From the NCBI GenBank assembly GCA_016785225.1, contig JAFBJZ010000888.1, forward strand, positions 2,422,501 through 2,486,500: DNA of 64,000 bases, written 5' to 3'. Of the stretch, positions 48,460-61,011 are shown piece by piece. The stretch's first letter is position 1; every line of letters begins with the position of its first letter. The notes beneath the pieces are model-generated. The model was not told the DNA's origin and did not search any database. It saw nothing but the letters and a program-made list of their open reading frames with translations. The translations under genes were made by a program, and so were the position numbers. This stretch comes from Psettodes erumei (taxonomy: Eukaryota > Chordata > Actinopteri > Pleuronectiformes > Psettodidae).

Positions 48460-48620
48460 AAGCACGCTCTCTAATCTTGCACTCAGCCAAGCGATCTCAT
48501 GATGCAGGAGGCTTAGCCACCGCAGTGAAAGCAATCTAATGGCCAATGAGTAATCAACACTATTGCCTGTCTCGACTAATATCCCTACGGTCTAGTCCGC
48601 TGAAGCAGGAAAAGTTCTCT
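48460..48620. promoter_or_regulatory. Candidate non-coding regulatory element
   Basis: Unique stretch bounded by a G-rich tract before it and an A-rich tract after it, with CAATCTAATGGCCAATGAG and GTAATCAACAC. Texture-based. Confidence 0.27.
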
Positions 48621-49029
48621 GCTTCACAGAAGGAAGGGGAGGGGAGAAAAAAAAAGAAAAAGACTGCGAGACACAAAATGAAGACATAAATATGTATTTG
48701 ATTTACTTTTGGATGCGGCAAAGACTTCCTCTCCGACCATCAGGAGTAACATTTGTTTGGGAGACTCTGAGGAATTTAAAAGCTGTCACATGGTGATTCA
48801 TTCCCATAAAGCAGTATGTTTTGCATGCTCAAAGCCCCTTTCCCAGCTTGCTTAAGAATTTCAGCATAACCTGTATGACTATAATCAAGGGATCAACTGA
48901 AGGATAACAGAGAACATAATTCTTCAAGTCTCCTCAGAGCAAAAAAGCAAAACATGCACTGCGTCCATGTCTGGTTTTTAAAAAGCCCTCTTCATTGTTT
49001 TTGGATTTCAGTTCCTGATTTTTCAGCTG

Positions 49030-49270
49030 TCCTGGCATGGCACGCCGTGCGTGGCATGAGGGAGCACACTGAATCACATGGATTAATGAGAGAGAAGGGC
49101 TTGTTTGATTAGATTTATGGAATGCATTAAACAGATTTTATATAGCTGGAACAGTTAGGTGGCCTGGCAGCTGTGAAAGAACCCGTCTCCCTGGTTGTAA
49201 TTTGACGTGCCAACCCTGCTCCTTCTATGATCATGGCTGGCTCCACCTGCCAGGTCACATCATGTGCCAG
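49030..49270. promoter_or_regulatory. Candidate non-coding regulatory element
   Basis: Unique stretch with GGATTAATGAG, TTGATTAGATTTATGG, GCATTAAACAG and TAATTTGACGTG: many homeodomain-type cores in 240 bp. Texture-based. Confidence 0.3.
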
Positions 49271-50189
49271 AACCCAAGAATAGGTAGATGTTGGGGCTGG
49301 AGAGGATACCTGCTCATCTCACACTGATTTGCTGTCTTGGTTTTACATGCAGTATTTTTCTCTGTCTTTTTCAGGAACCTCTGTAATGTGTTTTATGGCT
49401 CTGAGAATCACTTCACAGAGTTTGTCCTCGGGCCAAAGGAAACTTCAATCTCAAATGTAACTTTTTTGGCTCTGCTTTCAGAATTAGATCCACACATTTA
49501 GCTCTCCATGGGTTTGGCACAGCTCAGAACGGATGAAATGTTCAATTAAAAACATTTCATCGAATGGTATCTCAACCAAATCCAAAAGAATCCGCTCTGC
49601 AGTCAACACTTGACTAAAATAAAGAGATGAGGTCTCAACATAAACAACTGAAACTTGAGCAGAACCGTCTGCAGAGACCGCGACTTTTTTCCTCATATTC
49701 ACTGACTAGGGAATCAGTTGAGTTTATTGTATAATACATTTCTACTAATAGACAGGAAAATATTCTCATGCCAGCATAGCAGTGGCTTTTATAATTGGTT
49801 CAGTTTGTGCTTTCCTCTGAATTCATCTCTCATCATTTCATTCATTAAGATTAGTTGCTAAAAGATTTGACATGCCCATTTATTCCATACTCCCATAGTG
49901 ACTTTGGTACTGCATAAAGGAATTTCACTGTGACATTATAAACCAAACTGGAAGAATTATGTTCCAGTTCAGGGTAAATATGTGGGTTCTGTTCATTGCT
50001 AATAGCTCTTTTGTTTTCCTTAATTCATGTTTTACTTAATGTTCACTTAGTGATTTTGTTAGAATTGGCCTTGAGGTTTTGGTCCAGGATGAAGGGGTTC
50101 AAAGTGGATCACTCCACCAAAGTCAGTGACAGGATCCATCTCTCAGAGAGAAGAATAGCAGTGAAAGCGGAAGCCAGCTAACCTCTGTC

Positions 50190-50420
50190 AAAACTGCCAT
50201 CCATCACTCGGCGTTTTAACCCCGGCCACACTGAAAGACAGCCAATTACTTGGGCCAGTGGATGAAATAAATACGTCCTCACATTAGGGCCCATTACCAG
50301 GCCTTGCTCTCCCATTTCTCCCCCTGGTCTGCGGAGGGACTGAGCGGTGGCTCGGCCCCGGACCATTATGTCTGTCTGAGATCTACCAAACTATAGCCCT
50401 CTGTTGAGAGGTCTCCATCC
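50190..50420. promoter_or_regulatory. Candidate non-coding regulatory element
   Basis: CpG-containing unique stretch, including CCAATTACTTGGG and a GTCTGTCTGAGA run that carries SMAD-type GTCT boxes. Texture-based. Confidence 0.27.
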
Positions 50421-51479
50421 ACACGGCAGCAATAGAGCACTCTAACCATGGGCAAATTGCTGAAGCTACTCACTCTGACATTGAAAGAAATATATCCCTG
50501 CAACAAGTTCATTATGATCCTGTAAATGCAGCACCTGTTATGTACACAAATGCGATGGTAATTTAACATGGTCCATCCTTTTCTGAATAAGCACCCATGT
50601 CGCTTTTATGTTAAAGTCAGTAAACAGGAATCTTACTCTGTCTGTCAGTCATTGAGGTTCTTCCCTTATCAAAACAAAAATGACTATTCCTCCTTTCAGA
50701 GTGGACAATTTGGCAAAAGAAATAACCTTCACAGTCATAATTTTACGCTCAACTGCAGAAGTAATTGGTAAAAAGCAGATGTGATCAACAGGTAGCATCA
50801 ACGTTAGCCCCAGAGATTGCACGTGGCGTGTCTGAAGTAACATCCTGACTACTAAGATGTTGTTATGATTGATTTTTCAATTAAAATAACCTAACTAAAG
50901 TTTTAGCTAAGGCTACCCTACAAGGCAGCCTTCACTAGCCACAGAGTAGTCACTGCACTTTGGAACTTACCTCTGTTTTCTGGCTCATACTAATTTTATG
51001 TTTCACGTCAGTGAAACGTGGATTAATAATTTTTCAAATAGTGAAATAGATGTTGAAAAGTTAGACTCTCACTTGATTGATAATTGATGACCGTTCGGCA
51101 GTCCATGTCTGAATGGTGTTATGTCTCCCCAGTGTAGCCATGGTATAGATTGACCTGCAATTATGACATTGGCAGTGCTGCCTCGTTGCTCCCATTAGCT
51201 GCACTGTCAAAAGAGAAAAGCTTTGACATTTACCTATAGCTGCTTCTATCTCTCTCTTCAGAGGGCCTGTGGAGAGGCTCTTCATCAATCCATTAACCAC
51301 CTACTCCACTTAACTCCTTTTTGGTCCCATGGATCTGTATTTTAGTTGATTCCAGGTGTCCGAAGTTTATAGGCATCTATTTTTTTCCTCCAGAACAATA
51401 AACTTCGAGGGGCTCAAGGAAAGGGGACCAAACAGGGAAGGGTGGATCGAGCGAGAGGGGCTCCGTTTATTAGACAGCA

Positions 51480-51690
51480 AATAGCCGGCCAGTGGGTTTA
51501 TGATGTGGAAGGTCATTGTTGGTTAATAAGTGGCCACATGAGTGCAGGCAGGTGCTGTGTTAACACCTCCTCTTAACTCGCCTTTCCAGCAGAGGCCATT
51601 CATCAGCCCAGTGTTAATGAAGGCCATATAATTAATAGGTGGATGGCAGAGAAAGCCCCCCGAGTTAATCAATGCAGGCCTGTTTGAAGA
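51480..51690. promoter_or_regulatory. Candidate non-coding regulatory element
   Basis: Unique stretch with GTTAACAC, CCATATAATTAATAGG at 51624-51639, and GAGTTAATCAATGCAGG. Close packing of AT cores in otherwise balanced sequence is typical of vertebrate developmental enhancers. Confidence 0.33.
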
Positions 51691-52955
51691 GCAAGGCTAA
51701 GATGGGACACCAGGGCTTCTAAAAAAAAAGGGGGGGTCTCGGTTAGAGAGTGGGAGCTTTTTAAGAGGCCACTGTGACAGAGAGTGGGAACTCTGATGGC
51801 CTTCACTCTCAAGCTTATTTGTCCATGTGTGTGACATCATCGCATCTGTGTGACCGTCCACCAAGTGATATTTACAGAAATGGGTCAGCCTCAACCAACC
51901 AACATGGAACATAAAACATTACTGGCTCTGATAAGGGGTTTGAGAAGAAAGTAACATACACATTGTTCCAATGAAGCAGCGCAGCAGTGCAGATGATTTA
52001 ACCTTTTCTTTTTTCTTAGCCAGTACAAGCCCAAACCGTTTTTCTGGCCCCATGCTCACTCCTTCACCTGCACCTTATCTCCACAAATGGAGTGTTGACT
52101 TTCTGTTCTTCAAAGGAGAAATACTGTCAGGCTGCTGCTAATGGGGATCAGGAGAGGCTACTGTTCTGGAACTTGTCAAGCCCTGTCCAACCTGCCATCC
52201 TGCCCTGAAGTGTGGGAGCTATTTAACCTCTCCTCCTCTTTTTTTCTCACATTCTCTCATTTGCACCCCCCCACCACCACCACTATTTTTTTCTTCCACA
52301 TTTTATAAATTTTTTCCCCTCATAGTTACTGCATGCCATAATATGTCATCTGATTACGCAGGCAACGTGAGTTCATGTAAGTAAGTGTAGTGCAGTGTAT
52401 GTGATCAGAGGCAAGCATTTTTGTGGAATGATACCACCTCCTACGGTTCTGATCTGATGGGGAAAGCTGGTGGATTATCACCTCCCCACCACAATCCCAT
52501 CTCTCTTTGCCTCAACCGCACACACTAGTCAGTGATTCTCAAACTACATACAGACAGCATGGAGGATCAGGGGGCATGGATGACCAGGGCCATAATCTGG
52601 AGTGTAATTGATATGATTTATGTAACGTAATAAACAAACAAGAGTATGCTGATGCCATTGTGCTGATCTATATTTTGCTGAAAACTTCAACCCTTTTTTA
52701 TTTGTTGTTTCCCCTATCATTGTTAATGATAAAAAACTGCACTAAACACAAATGTTGTGGTTTCTTTACAATAGCCCAAAGCTGCAACAGGAGATGAGTG
52801 AATGCATCTGACTTTTACGTCTTGCTATAATTTGTGTCATTTTATTTGTGTAAGTATGAGTGTGAGTCCTGCTGGCATTCTTGTAATATGCCTATAGCTG
52901 TGCACATATGTCAGTGTCTACGTCCATGTATATGTCCATGTGTTTGCTTTCCGTA

Positions 52956-52976
52956 TGTGTGTGTGTGTGTGTGTGT
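52956..52976 (+). repeat. (GT)n microsatellite
   Basis: About ten GT units. Confidence 0.9.
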
Positions 52977-53069
52977 AGAGGGAGGCTTGGTAGAGGGGTG
53001 GGTGAAGCTTTACAATGGTCAACTGAAAAGAACCATTCTTTTATTCAGCAATTAACCCCATCTGGGTAA

Positions 53070-53190
53070 ATAATACGCTGTTCTGCCGCGGAGCCGTCAC
53101 TGTTATACGCAGAGCCCTGAACCCGAGAGCACTTCAAACAGCAGCCGGTCACCCAAACGATGACAAGATGCTGCAGAAACCGCTTTTCAC
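53070..53190. promoter_or_regulatory. Candidate non-coding regulatory element
   Basis: CpG-containing unique stretch (CTGCCGCGGAGCCGTCAC, TTATACGCAG, AAACCGC) in AT-rich surroundings. Texture-based. Confidence 0.22.
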
Positions 53191-53248
53191 AAAGTATATA
53201 ATGCAAAGTATTGAGTTTCACTGTACAGTTTTAGAAAAGCAGGAGATA

Positions 53249-53335
53249 CTCTAGAAAGAGAGAGAGATGGAGAGACAGAGAGGGAGAAAGAGAGGGGATA
53301 AGGGAGAGAACGAGGGAGCAGGAGGAAGAGGGCTA
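53249..53335 (+). repeat. GA-rich low-complexity tract
   Basis: AGAGAGAG and GGGAGA repeats over about 85 bp. Confidence 0.9.
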
Positions 53336-53629
53336 AAGCACCGGTGATATCACAGATAACAAGTCTGGATGCACTTACCTGCCTGGAAACCTGATCTTAT
53401 TATTTTAAATTCTGGGGCTCAGGCACTTATAAACAGAGAGCAGGGGACTCTCGAGCAGTGGGAGGGAGGGGGGAGAGGGGGCAGGTGGTGAGGGGGGGGA
53501 TGGGCTGTCCCACTGCGTGGATGTATGGTGTGAGAATTCAATTTGCTCATCTCCTGTTATCGTAACTCAATTTCCCGTTTCAAACACGCATGCATACGCA
53601 CAAACTTGGCTCACATTAACGGCCCCTCA

Positions 53630-53910
53630 AGTCATCTGAGGGAGTGAACTTCCTCGAGGAGGAGTGCAGGTAATTAACGTCGATCAGGGCCGCTGCTCCC
53701 CAGATTTACGGTGAGAAGGAAGTGAATCTGATCCGGCGGACGTGAGAAACGGTGATGAGAGGTAGGCCAGCAGTGTGGAGGGGCCTGGAGCCTCATTAAG
53801 CAGGGGAACTGATCTTTCCACAGAGATCGGGGCCCATCAGGATCCCCATTATGGTTCTGCTCCTGAGGGCCCCATTAAATCCACTCCCCCAAGCCTTTTG
53901 CAAAGACATT
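53630..53910. promoter_or_regulatory. Candidate non-coding regulatory element
   Basis: Long repeat-free, CpG-containing stretch with GGTAATTAACGTCGATC, GAGCCTCATTAAGCAGG, CCCCATTATGG and GGCCCCATTAAATCC. Its base composition differs from the AT-rich surroundings. Best-looking enhancer candidate of the desert by eye. Confidence 0.35.
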
Positions 53911-54911
53911 TGGCTTGAAGAGTGAGCCTCCTGTGCCGAACACAAAGCACAGGGACTCATGGACACACGCCAAACCACTAAGGGATGCAATATTGGCGTC
54001 AACTGTCATTTTCCCTCCTCATACACTGAGAACTACAATATACCAATATCCATGTTTATTTGTGTGAAAAAGACCTTTGAGGTTCTTTCTGAAGCCCTCA
54101 GGAGCAGCACTGTCCAATGAGCCAATGACATACACCAGCTCCATGTCACTGTGTGTGAACTGTACCAGCTCAGCCTCAGGTTTAAGAACTAGCAGGATTT
54201 TTATTTGTATCTTTTGTTCATTTGATCTGTAAAAAATGTGTGTGTAAAAATGACAGTTGTTGTGGTTTCACAGGATGTTATGTGCCAGACTATTTCTTGG
54301 CAGGGAACAGTACTTCCACAGCTTGATTATTACACACTGTGGTTTTGGTATGGATTAAATAAATGAGATATGACTCCTTAGTAAGCTTTAACACTGTGTC
54401 TATAGAGGAGGCGTAGCGTGAGCAGCACATTATCAGAACAACAGCAGCAGCTTCAGTGCTCTGTCTGCATCTAGAAGGCACAGTATTGACTTGTATGTCA
54501 CCTGCATTTTGGTAGCACTCAGAGCCCAACAAACTCACAAAAATACTGTATGCTTTGGGTCGTGTTTACCCAAATATGGTGCAAGTAAAATGTGATCCAT
54601 TACGGGCTCTGTGTAGACAGCTGGATTGATTAAAACAGAAGTGCATTTGTTCAGTCAGCTGCTGAAATACCTATTTGCTTCTTTACTTTGGAGCTAGTGC
54701 AGTTGTTTACTTTTGCTTTAACAGCTCCTTGCACATCATATGACATCATTTTAAACAATCAAACGTGATAGTGGTATTGATCTTTTAGGTGAAAAAAGGC
54801 AAAAAAGACCCTTGCCAATGGTGTGATTGTTTCATCTAACTATTGGCAATAAGAATATTTCCCAAAATGTTGAACTGTTCCATGAAGCAAGAGTTCATAT
54901 GTTTCTCTAAA

Positions 54912-54925
54912 CCCCCCCCCCCCCC
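54912..54925 (+). repeat. Poly(C) run (14 C)
   Basis: Uninterrupted homopolymer. Confidence 0.9.
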
Positions 54926-55155
54926 GGCTAACGCCTTTAATTTTTTACACAACATGAAACATTTTCAACCCATTTTTGTTTGACTTTATGCCACCCAGAA
55001 GCAATTCAGTGTCTTTTTGCCTCCATTCACATCTCCTCATTGACTTTTTGTCCTCCACCCCAAATTGCACTTGATCTGCACCATACCTATCAACAGGTTT
55101 CAAATTAGCTGTGGGTATTTTGATGGAGGACAGGGGTCAGTGGCAGTCATACAGT

Positions 55156-55180
55156 ACACACACACACACACACACACACA
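55156..55180 (+). repeat. (CA)n microsatellite
   Basis: About twelve uninterrupted CA units. Confidence 0.95.
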
Positions 55181-56159
55181 GAGACATACAAGCTCCCTAG
55201 TTAGCGTACATTTGTCATTTGACAACAATAACACATAACTTAAATTGAGCACTGAGCCCAAAACCAAGAGGAAGGGGAACAGGATTATGTTACATGTGTT
55301 GGGGGAAGCGTGACTGATTCAAACAATAATAAAGTTAATTTATTTTTCTTTAATGGAAAATACTTCACACCCCATTTCGACATCGGGGAGTAAACAGCCA
55401 AGGGAGAACTCTTGTGTTGAGCTCTCTGCTGTATCTTTGTGTATTTTCTTCTTGCCAAATCATGGTTGGCAGCATGGTGGGGTTCTGTTATTACCCCGGA
55501 ACTAATCTTCTCAAATCAAACATCCTCAGAAATATCAAAGCGCTGATGATTTGTATGTTTTACTTATCAAGTTGTGAAATCTGCAATCTGTGGCCAGCTT
55601 TTAAATCATGTAATTTTTTAAACTAACGGGTAAACATCCTGTGTTTACGGAGCAGATAAATACCTTAAAGTAGTTCATTCCATTCTTGATAAAACATATT
55701 TTGATATAGTTGAATAGTTGGCAACACCTGCTGGATGTCAGCACTTAAAAAGATCCTAATTATGTTTGTGCAGTTTTTTCTCAAACTCTTTAGGATCCTG
55801 ACTGATGATACAGCAGTAAAAGCTAAAAAAACAAAAAAACAAAAAACTGCCTTTTTGACAGTCCTGTCCTCTCTCTTCGTCCTGTGGTTTATTATCTAAT
55901 CAGCTCGGCCCTTGGACACACAGCCACGCTCAGTGGACCCAGACCACATGGCCAATAGAGCACCCAACAGACTGTGTCATCTCAGCCTGCTGAATCAAAA
56001 ACAAACACAGGGACTGGGTCACTTTTTTTTTTTTTGGAGGAGACTGGGATGAAGTGAGAAGACTTCCCACCCTCCTGCACCATTTATTTAGTTTGGTTTG
56101 CACTCCTTGAGCTTGACTTATTCTCACATTTCATCACTGTTTTGGACAAGCTATCACAG

Positions 56160-56470
56160 TCAGTGGCAAGAACAGTGGGACTCAAATGCAGACTCTGAGA
56201 CAGGAGCATGACAAAGTTCTTTAACTGAACGCCGATGTGACAGGACAGATGATCTGGCAACATATGGTGGGAAACACACAGACTTGGGGGACAGACGCTG
56301 ATCAGACAATGAGACAATGAAACACAGGTGATGCACATGAGGGCAGGGCAGGTAATCAGATGAAGCAGGGATTCAAGACACCTGAAACAGAGAGGGACGT
56401 TACTTTGAAAAGAAAACAGGAAGGTGCCAGACAGGAAACATGCAGTAACAAAAGGGAACTTAACTAGACT
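56160..56470. repeat. Interspersed repeat, probably non-autonomous DNA element
   Basis: GGACAGACGCTGATCAGACA, ATGAAACACAGGTGATGCA, GGGCAGGTAATCAGATGAAG, CAAGACACCTGAAACAGAG, GAAAACAGGAAGG and GAAACATGCAGTAAC follow in order a repeat I recognise from many teleost genomes. Overall better preserved than the other repeats here, so probably younger. No coding capacity. Confidence 0.6.
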
Positions 56471-56839
56471 GGTGTGGCATGACACATGTTGAGTTAAACA
56501 CTTAAATAGGGGATGTTTAACAGTGTTTTCATTGTGTTTTCTCAGTTAATAATAATCTGTGAAGTTTGTAGTGTGGAAATGGAATTGTTTTATTGCATCT
56601 CAAACACTTTTACCTTGTCTTAAACAGTGCGTGGAATCTGAGGCTGCTGTAGGCTCTAAATGGCCTCCAGTCAATTCCCCACACACTGACACACATTCAC
56701 ACACACCTCCGGATTACCTCAGAGCAGAAGGGGGACAGAGCCCCGACAACATCACAAAACAAGACAACAGGCACAATTACAGAGCAGCCTGGAGACAATC
56801 CCACACTTTAATGAAAGTCCAGTTTCCCCCTGCCTCAGG

Positions 56840-57120
56840 TAAGCGCTCAACGTGATTGTATCTGTGAAACAATTACACTGTCACAATCAAAGGAAGCTGC
56901 CTTTAAATGGTCTGTCAAGGCCCTCGGTGGGGCTAATAATCACTCATCTCTTTCCCACTGTGTCACTGAGGTGCTGAATCCTCCCTTTGTTCTGCACATC
57001 ACCTGCCTCTCAATAGACTGCTTGGTGTTACACTTCAGGCACTTAGACGGCCACGCTTTCAAAGGGGTGCCGGGGCCCTGAGGGTATGCGAACTGTGGAT
57101 ATCCAGCAACTAGCATTTCC
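56840..57120. promoter_or_regulatory. Candidate non-coding regulatory element
   Basis: Unique stretch with CAATCAAAGG (TCF/LEF-like), GGCTAATAATCACTC and GTGCCGGGGCCCTGAGGG. Repeat-free until the (CTTT)n/poly(A) tract at 57170-57201. Confidence 0.3.
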
Positions 57121-57169
57121 ATAGTACCCCAACAGCTCAGAGTTGGATTTGTTGAGTAAAATGGAGTTT

Positions 57170-57201
57170 CTTTTTTCTTTCTTTCTTTTAAAAAAAAAAA
57201 A
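57170..57201 (+). repeat. (CTTT)n followed by poly(A)
   Basis: Pyrimidine tetranucleotide repeat passing into a 12-A run. Confidence 0.85.
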
Positions 57202-57269
57202 CATATACAGCACTCTCTCGTCATTCCTTTTCCTGGAAGGTATTTTTTTCTTTTTTTTCATTTCGGTTT

Positions 57270-57480
57270 GGAGGCCCAGAGGTAAGCTGTAATCCTCGGA
57301 GCAGTCAGCTGCCGAAGGGAGATAATACCCTGCTCTAATTTATAGAGTTATCACATATCCCCCTCAAAGCATAAAGTGCATCCACTTACTTCCAAATACC
57401 CTGCAGATTTTCATTTTCCTCCTTCCCTTTAAGTTAATACCTGTTTCATGTTTAACATCAATTAAAGGTATAGAGGTAAT
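57270..57480. promoter_or_regulatory. Candidate non-coding regulatory element
   Basis: Unique stretch with GAGATAATACCC, CTAATTTATAG, GTTAATACC, CATCAATTAAAGG and GGTAATTACAG. Texture-based. Confidence 0.25.
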
Positions 57481-58667
57481 TACAGAAGACATGGGAGAAA
57501 AAGAGGGTATCCTGCAGTTTCTCTTCCACAGTTTAATGATTCGCCAGCAGCCCCGACATGTGGCATGTCTGGAATGTTTGTCCCTCCATTCAGAGCATGA
57601 GAGTTATTGTGTCAGGACAGGGAAGAAAGGGATCTATGTGGCTATCTCTGTGCACACACACGCACACACACACATGCACGAGCAAATTGTGTTTGGGTGT
57701 GTGTTTGTGCTGTGTTCGTAGGCTCCGTGCCCACCGGTCATTGGAGGCAAGGGTAAAGAGAGGGTTAGATAGTTTTAAATGATTCACAAGCTGAACCGCT
57801 TCGCCATTCCCGTTCACGACGAACCCCTCGTTGCAGCTGGTTTTGGTTTCCCTGATTCATCTCTGCACAGAAACACACGCAGTAATGGGTACAAATTTTA
57901 TATACCTTGTTTTTCCCTTCCCGCCTCCTCTGCTGCCTGTCCTCCACTTCAGGGCACCAACTTCTCTCTCCCTCTCTTTCCCACTCTTCATTCACTCTGT
58001 CCCTGGGACACCCCATTCATTTATTTTTTATTAAACTTCAGCGCTCTCCAGGACTCATTTCCTGCGGTTCCTGGTGGAACAGAGAGCACGCTGGGAGTTT
58101 CCCAGAGACTGGCAGGGGTCGGGAATGATGCCGGAGGAGCAAAGCTGGGGGTTGGTTCGGGATGGTGAAACAGGGAGGGGCTGTCATTTTGGGAGTGCCC
58201 TGTCATTGTGGAATTTATTAGGATGTCCGCTTTTCTCCATTAAATGGTGATCGTGTAAACAAAGCACTTCAATCTGCTATTTTGATCATTTTTTCTAGTA
58301 AAAATTTAGGCATAGGCAGATGGAAGATCACAAAATCAACAGGCAGAGCTTCCTGCAGGATACAGGATGGACATCCCCCATGGACTGAGTCATTAATGAT
58401 ACCTGCTAACATGGCAGCTGCATTATGAGAAAGAAAAAAAAAATGCCCGTACCTGTTTTATGTGACCTGAGAGTTAAAGACAACAGGCAACTGGCTTCCT
58501 AGCAATACTACTAAATGGGAGAACACATGTTTGTTGACAAGTTAACTATCACATGAGAACATATTTAAAAAGATATATTTTCCCTGTATACCAAACATTA
58601 TGATGTCATTTTCCGTTTTGCTGTTCACATCTCAAATCTTGAAGTGATTTCACAGCTCCAGTATCGG

Positions 58668-58720
58668 CTTGTGATACTCCTACCTTGTGATCTCCTTGTG
58701 ATCTCCAGCCTGTGATTCCC
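58668..58720 (+). repeat. Short tandem array of CTTGTGATCTCC-type units
   Basis: Four related units, two of them adjacent and identical over 11 bases (CTTGTGATCTC). Minor tandem duplication. Confidence 0.8.
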
Positions 58721-59518
58721 TTGCTCTTGAATCATTTCCCCCTTAACAGTAATAAAATTGTCGGTGCTTGAGGGCTGAATTGTGTGTTGTTAATGCAAAC
58801 TTTCATGAGATTTATTTAAAAAAGGCTCAGATTGATTTCTCTGCATGACATGCTATTAAAAATACCGGCTACAGAGAGTTTATACAAGATTTACACTCTC
58901 TGTACAGTCTACAAATGCCTGTATTGTAATGAAGCCCAAAACTGAAAGAAATGATTTGTTATCAAATTTATGACCATCAGTGACATAGTCTAAGCCTGAA
59001 TATGTAATAAAACCCATAGCTGCGTTTACATTTTTATTCACATCATTTTTATCGTGAGAAGTCCATTATTTTCACTTGTCACCAAAAACACAATTTATTT
59101 ACGACGAATCTCTTACATTTGTTTTGGTAATTTATCACGAATATGTCATTCTTGTATTCTTACTCATGTGGAAAATGTACATTCCAGCGGTGGTGTATGT
59201 GGTTAAGAAGTGAAGCTGACGTGACATCTACAGCATAATAGTGCATCAGTCAATAACATAAAAATAAAAACTTCTTGTTCCTAAATATGAGGCCGCAAAG
59301 AGCCAGAGCAGACAAACGTAGCACACGGTTAAATGACCTAAATTACAAAAGTGTTGTTCTGTTGAATTCACATCTGTTCTGTGTGATAATTTCCTCCCCC
59401 TTTCCAGGATCTGACCATATGGGCGGTAGCTGGCCATGAATTTTAATGTGAACAAACATCATCATTCAGATGTATGTAAAAGATGCTTGTGTGTGCATGT
59501 GTGTTTGTGGAGGAGTTG

Positions 59519-59545
59519 AGTGTGTGTGTGTGTGTGTGTGTGTGT
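59519..59545 (+). repeat. (GT)n microsatellite
   Basis: About thirteen GT units. Confidence 0.95.
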
Positions 59546-60739
59546 CTGTATACACGCGCGCATGGAGAGCATTATGGGGTAACCCTAGCAGTTTTATGAA
59601 ACATGTACAATAAGAAACATATAATGTTGTTTTCATGGCTCTTAAATGAACCATCTGGGTACTTGCTGGCACAGGCCCCAGATTTTATGAGGTTTATTTT
59701 CTTTGCTGACATAGTGTGCATTGCACACTGGGGCGAGAACCTTTGACACGGGGGACCCAGGCAAGCATCTGAGCAATCAAATTATCCCAGAAAATGGTTA
59801 TATGTGAAATGCTCAGGGTATTGTTTGCAAATTAGTGCAATAGCAAATGTATCAGGGTGACAGGCAAGTGTTTCGCGCCTCAGCTCCAAATAAAACACTG
59901 CTGTCATGGAGTAAAGACTTCCAGGCCAGTTAGTGTTGGGAAAACCAATCACAAATCTGCTTTTTGTCTTTGAAATGCAAGTCTTTCCTTTATTCTGTAA
60001 TTCTGCAGTATCATGTATAACTCTTTTGGCCGTCTTGATTTCAAAAAGAACATTTCACAATTGATGTTCATACAAGGACAATTCAAAACTTTTGTAAAGT
60101 GAGAATAATCTGGGTGTATAAAGTTGCACACCCTACAAAAATCTCTCATAAATCTTTTATCTTCATACTTGGGTTTGTTATTCTACAAAACAATTAGTAA
60201 ATTACAACAATGCCATTCAAGGAGGATGAGGTGTTTGAGATACATGATTTAGTATTTATTAACATGAAGGCATTTGCTGTACCAGTGCCTGGGTAAATTG
60301 TAAAGGTGTGGTATGAGTATAAGTAACAAGGGAATGTAATTTGGATATTCCAACAGCAATGCAACCCCCCCCCGTCTGAATACCTCAGTTTAACCTCCAT
60401 CCATGACATGTGGTGCTTACGAGAGCATTCATCATGACACAACAGTCTGACTTCCTGTCTCCGTGCTGACGGCAAGCTGTTCACTTAATGAGATGCATGC
60501 TAACACTGGAGGTTTTTGGGAGACAGATTGGGCCTCCTGCTAACCTGGTCCACCGCAGTCGGACCTCACCCCGGCAGCCCTGCAGGCGAACTGTTTGCAA
60601 CCTGACCCTCTTTGCATAATTTAAGTTTCTTGGTTGGCAGTTATATCTTTGCAAGTCTGACCAAATGTGTATCATACTGGGCTCGGTGACGGAATGTGTA
60701 ATAATAAGATTGATTAAACCTTATTAGTATATTGGTATA

Positions 60740-60793
60740 CATTACATGTATATTATATATATTACATGCATATTACATTATATATTACATATG
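60740..60793 (+). repeat. AT-rich tandem array (ATTACATG-type units)
   Basis: Imperfect units beginning ATTACAT recur about every 10-20 bases with TATATAT spacers. Confidence 0.8.
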
Positions 60794-60978
60794 TCATCCT
60801 CACACAGCACATAGACCTACTATATGCCGATAATGGTGATGGATTTTCCACAAAAAATTCTTTGCAAATGATGCCCGATTTCAGACACAACTGGCCAAAA
60901 ACAGGCTTTTTGTTTCTAGCTGGCAACCATTTGTTTCATATTGTGCTAAAGCCACATGTCCCAGCTAAAATTCAGTGA

Positions 60979-61011
60979 TGATAAGTCATATCATCAGTTG
61001 ATAAGTCATAT
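60979..61011 (+). repeat. 20-bp tandem duplication
   Basis: TGATAAGTCATAT occurs at 60979 and again at 60999. Confidence 0.85.

Larger units (their letters stand above)
45561..56100. other. 3' intergenic DNA, fourth block of gene desert
   Basis: No gene recognised. This block has the highest density of unique candidate regulatory stretches: 47510-47720, 48460-48620, 49030-49270, 50190-50420, 51480-51690, 53070-53190 and 53630-53910. Between them are an AT-rich repeat (47.10-47.29 kb), G-rich tracts (48.38 and 53.46 kb), GA-rich tract 53249-53335, GT/CA microsatellites (52956, 55156) and a 14-C run at 54912-54925. Confidence 0.6.

Noticed and set aside
58870..58904. Inverted repeat TACAGAGAGT/ACTCTCTGTA as a hairpin RNA or microRNA precursor
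   Set aside because: Stem of only 10 pairs with a 15-base loop; too short for a microRNA hairpin.
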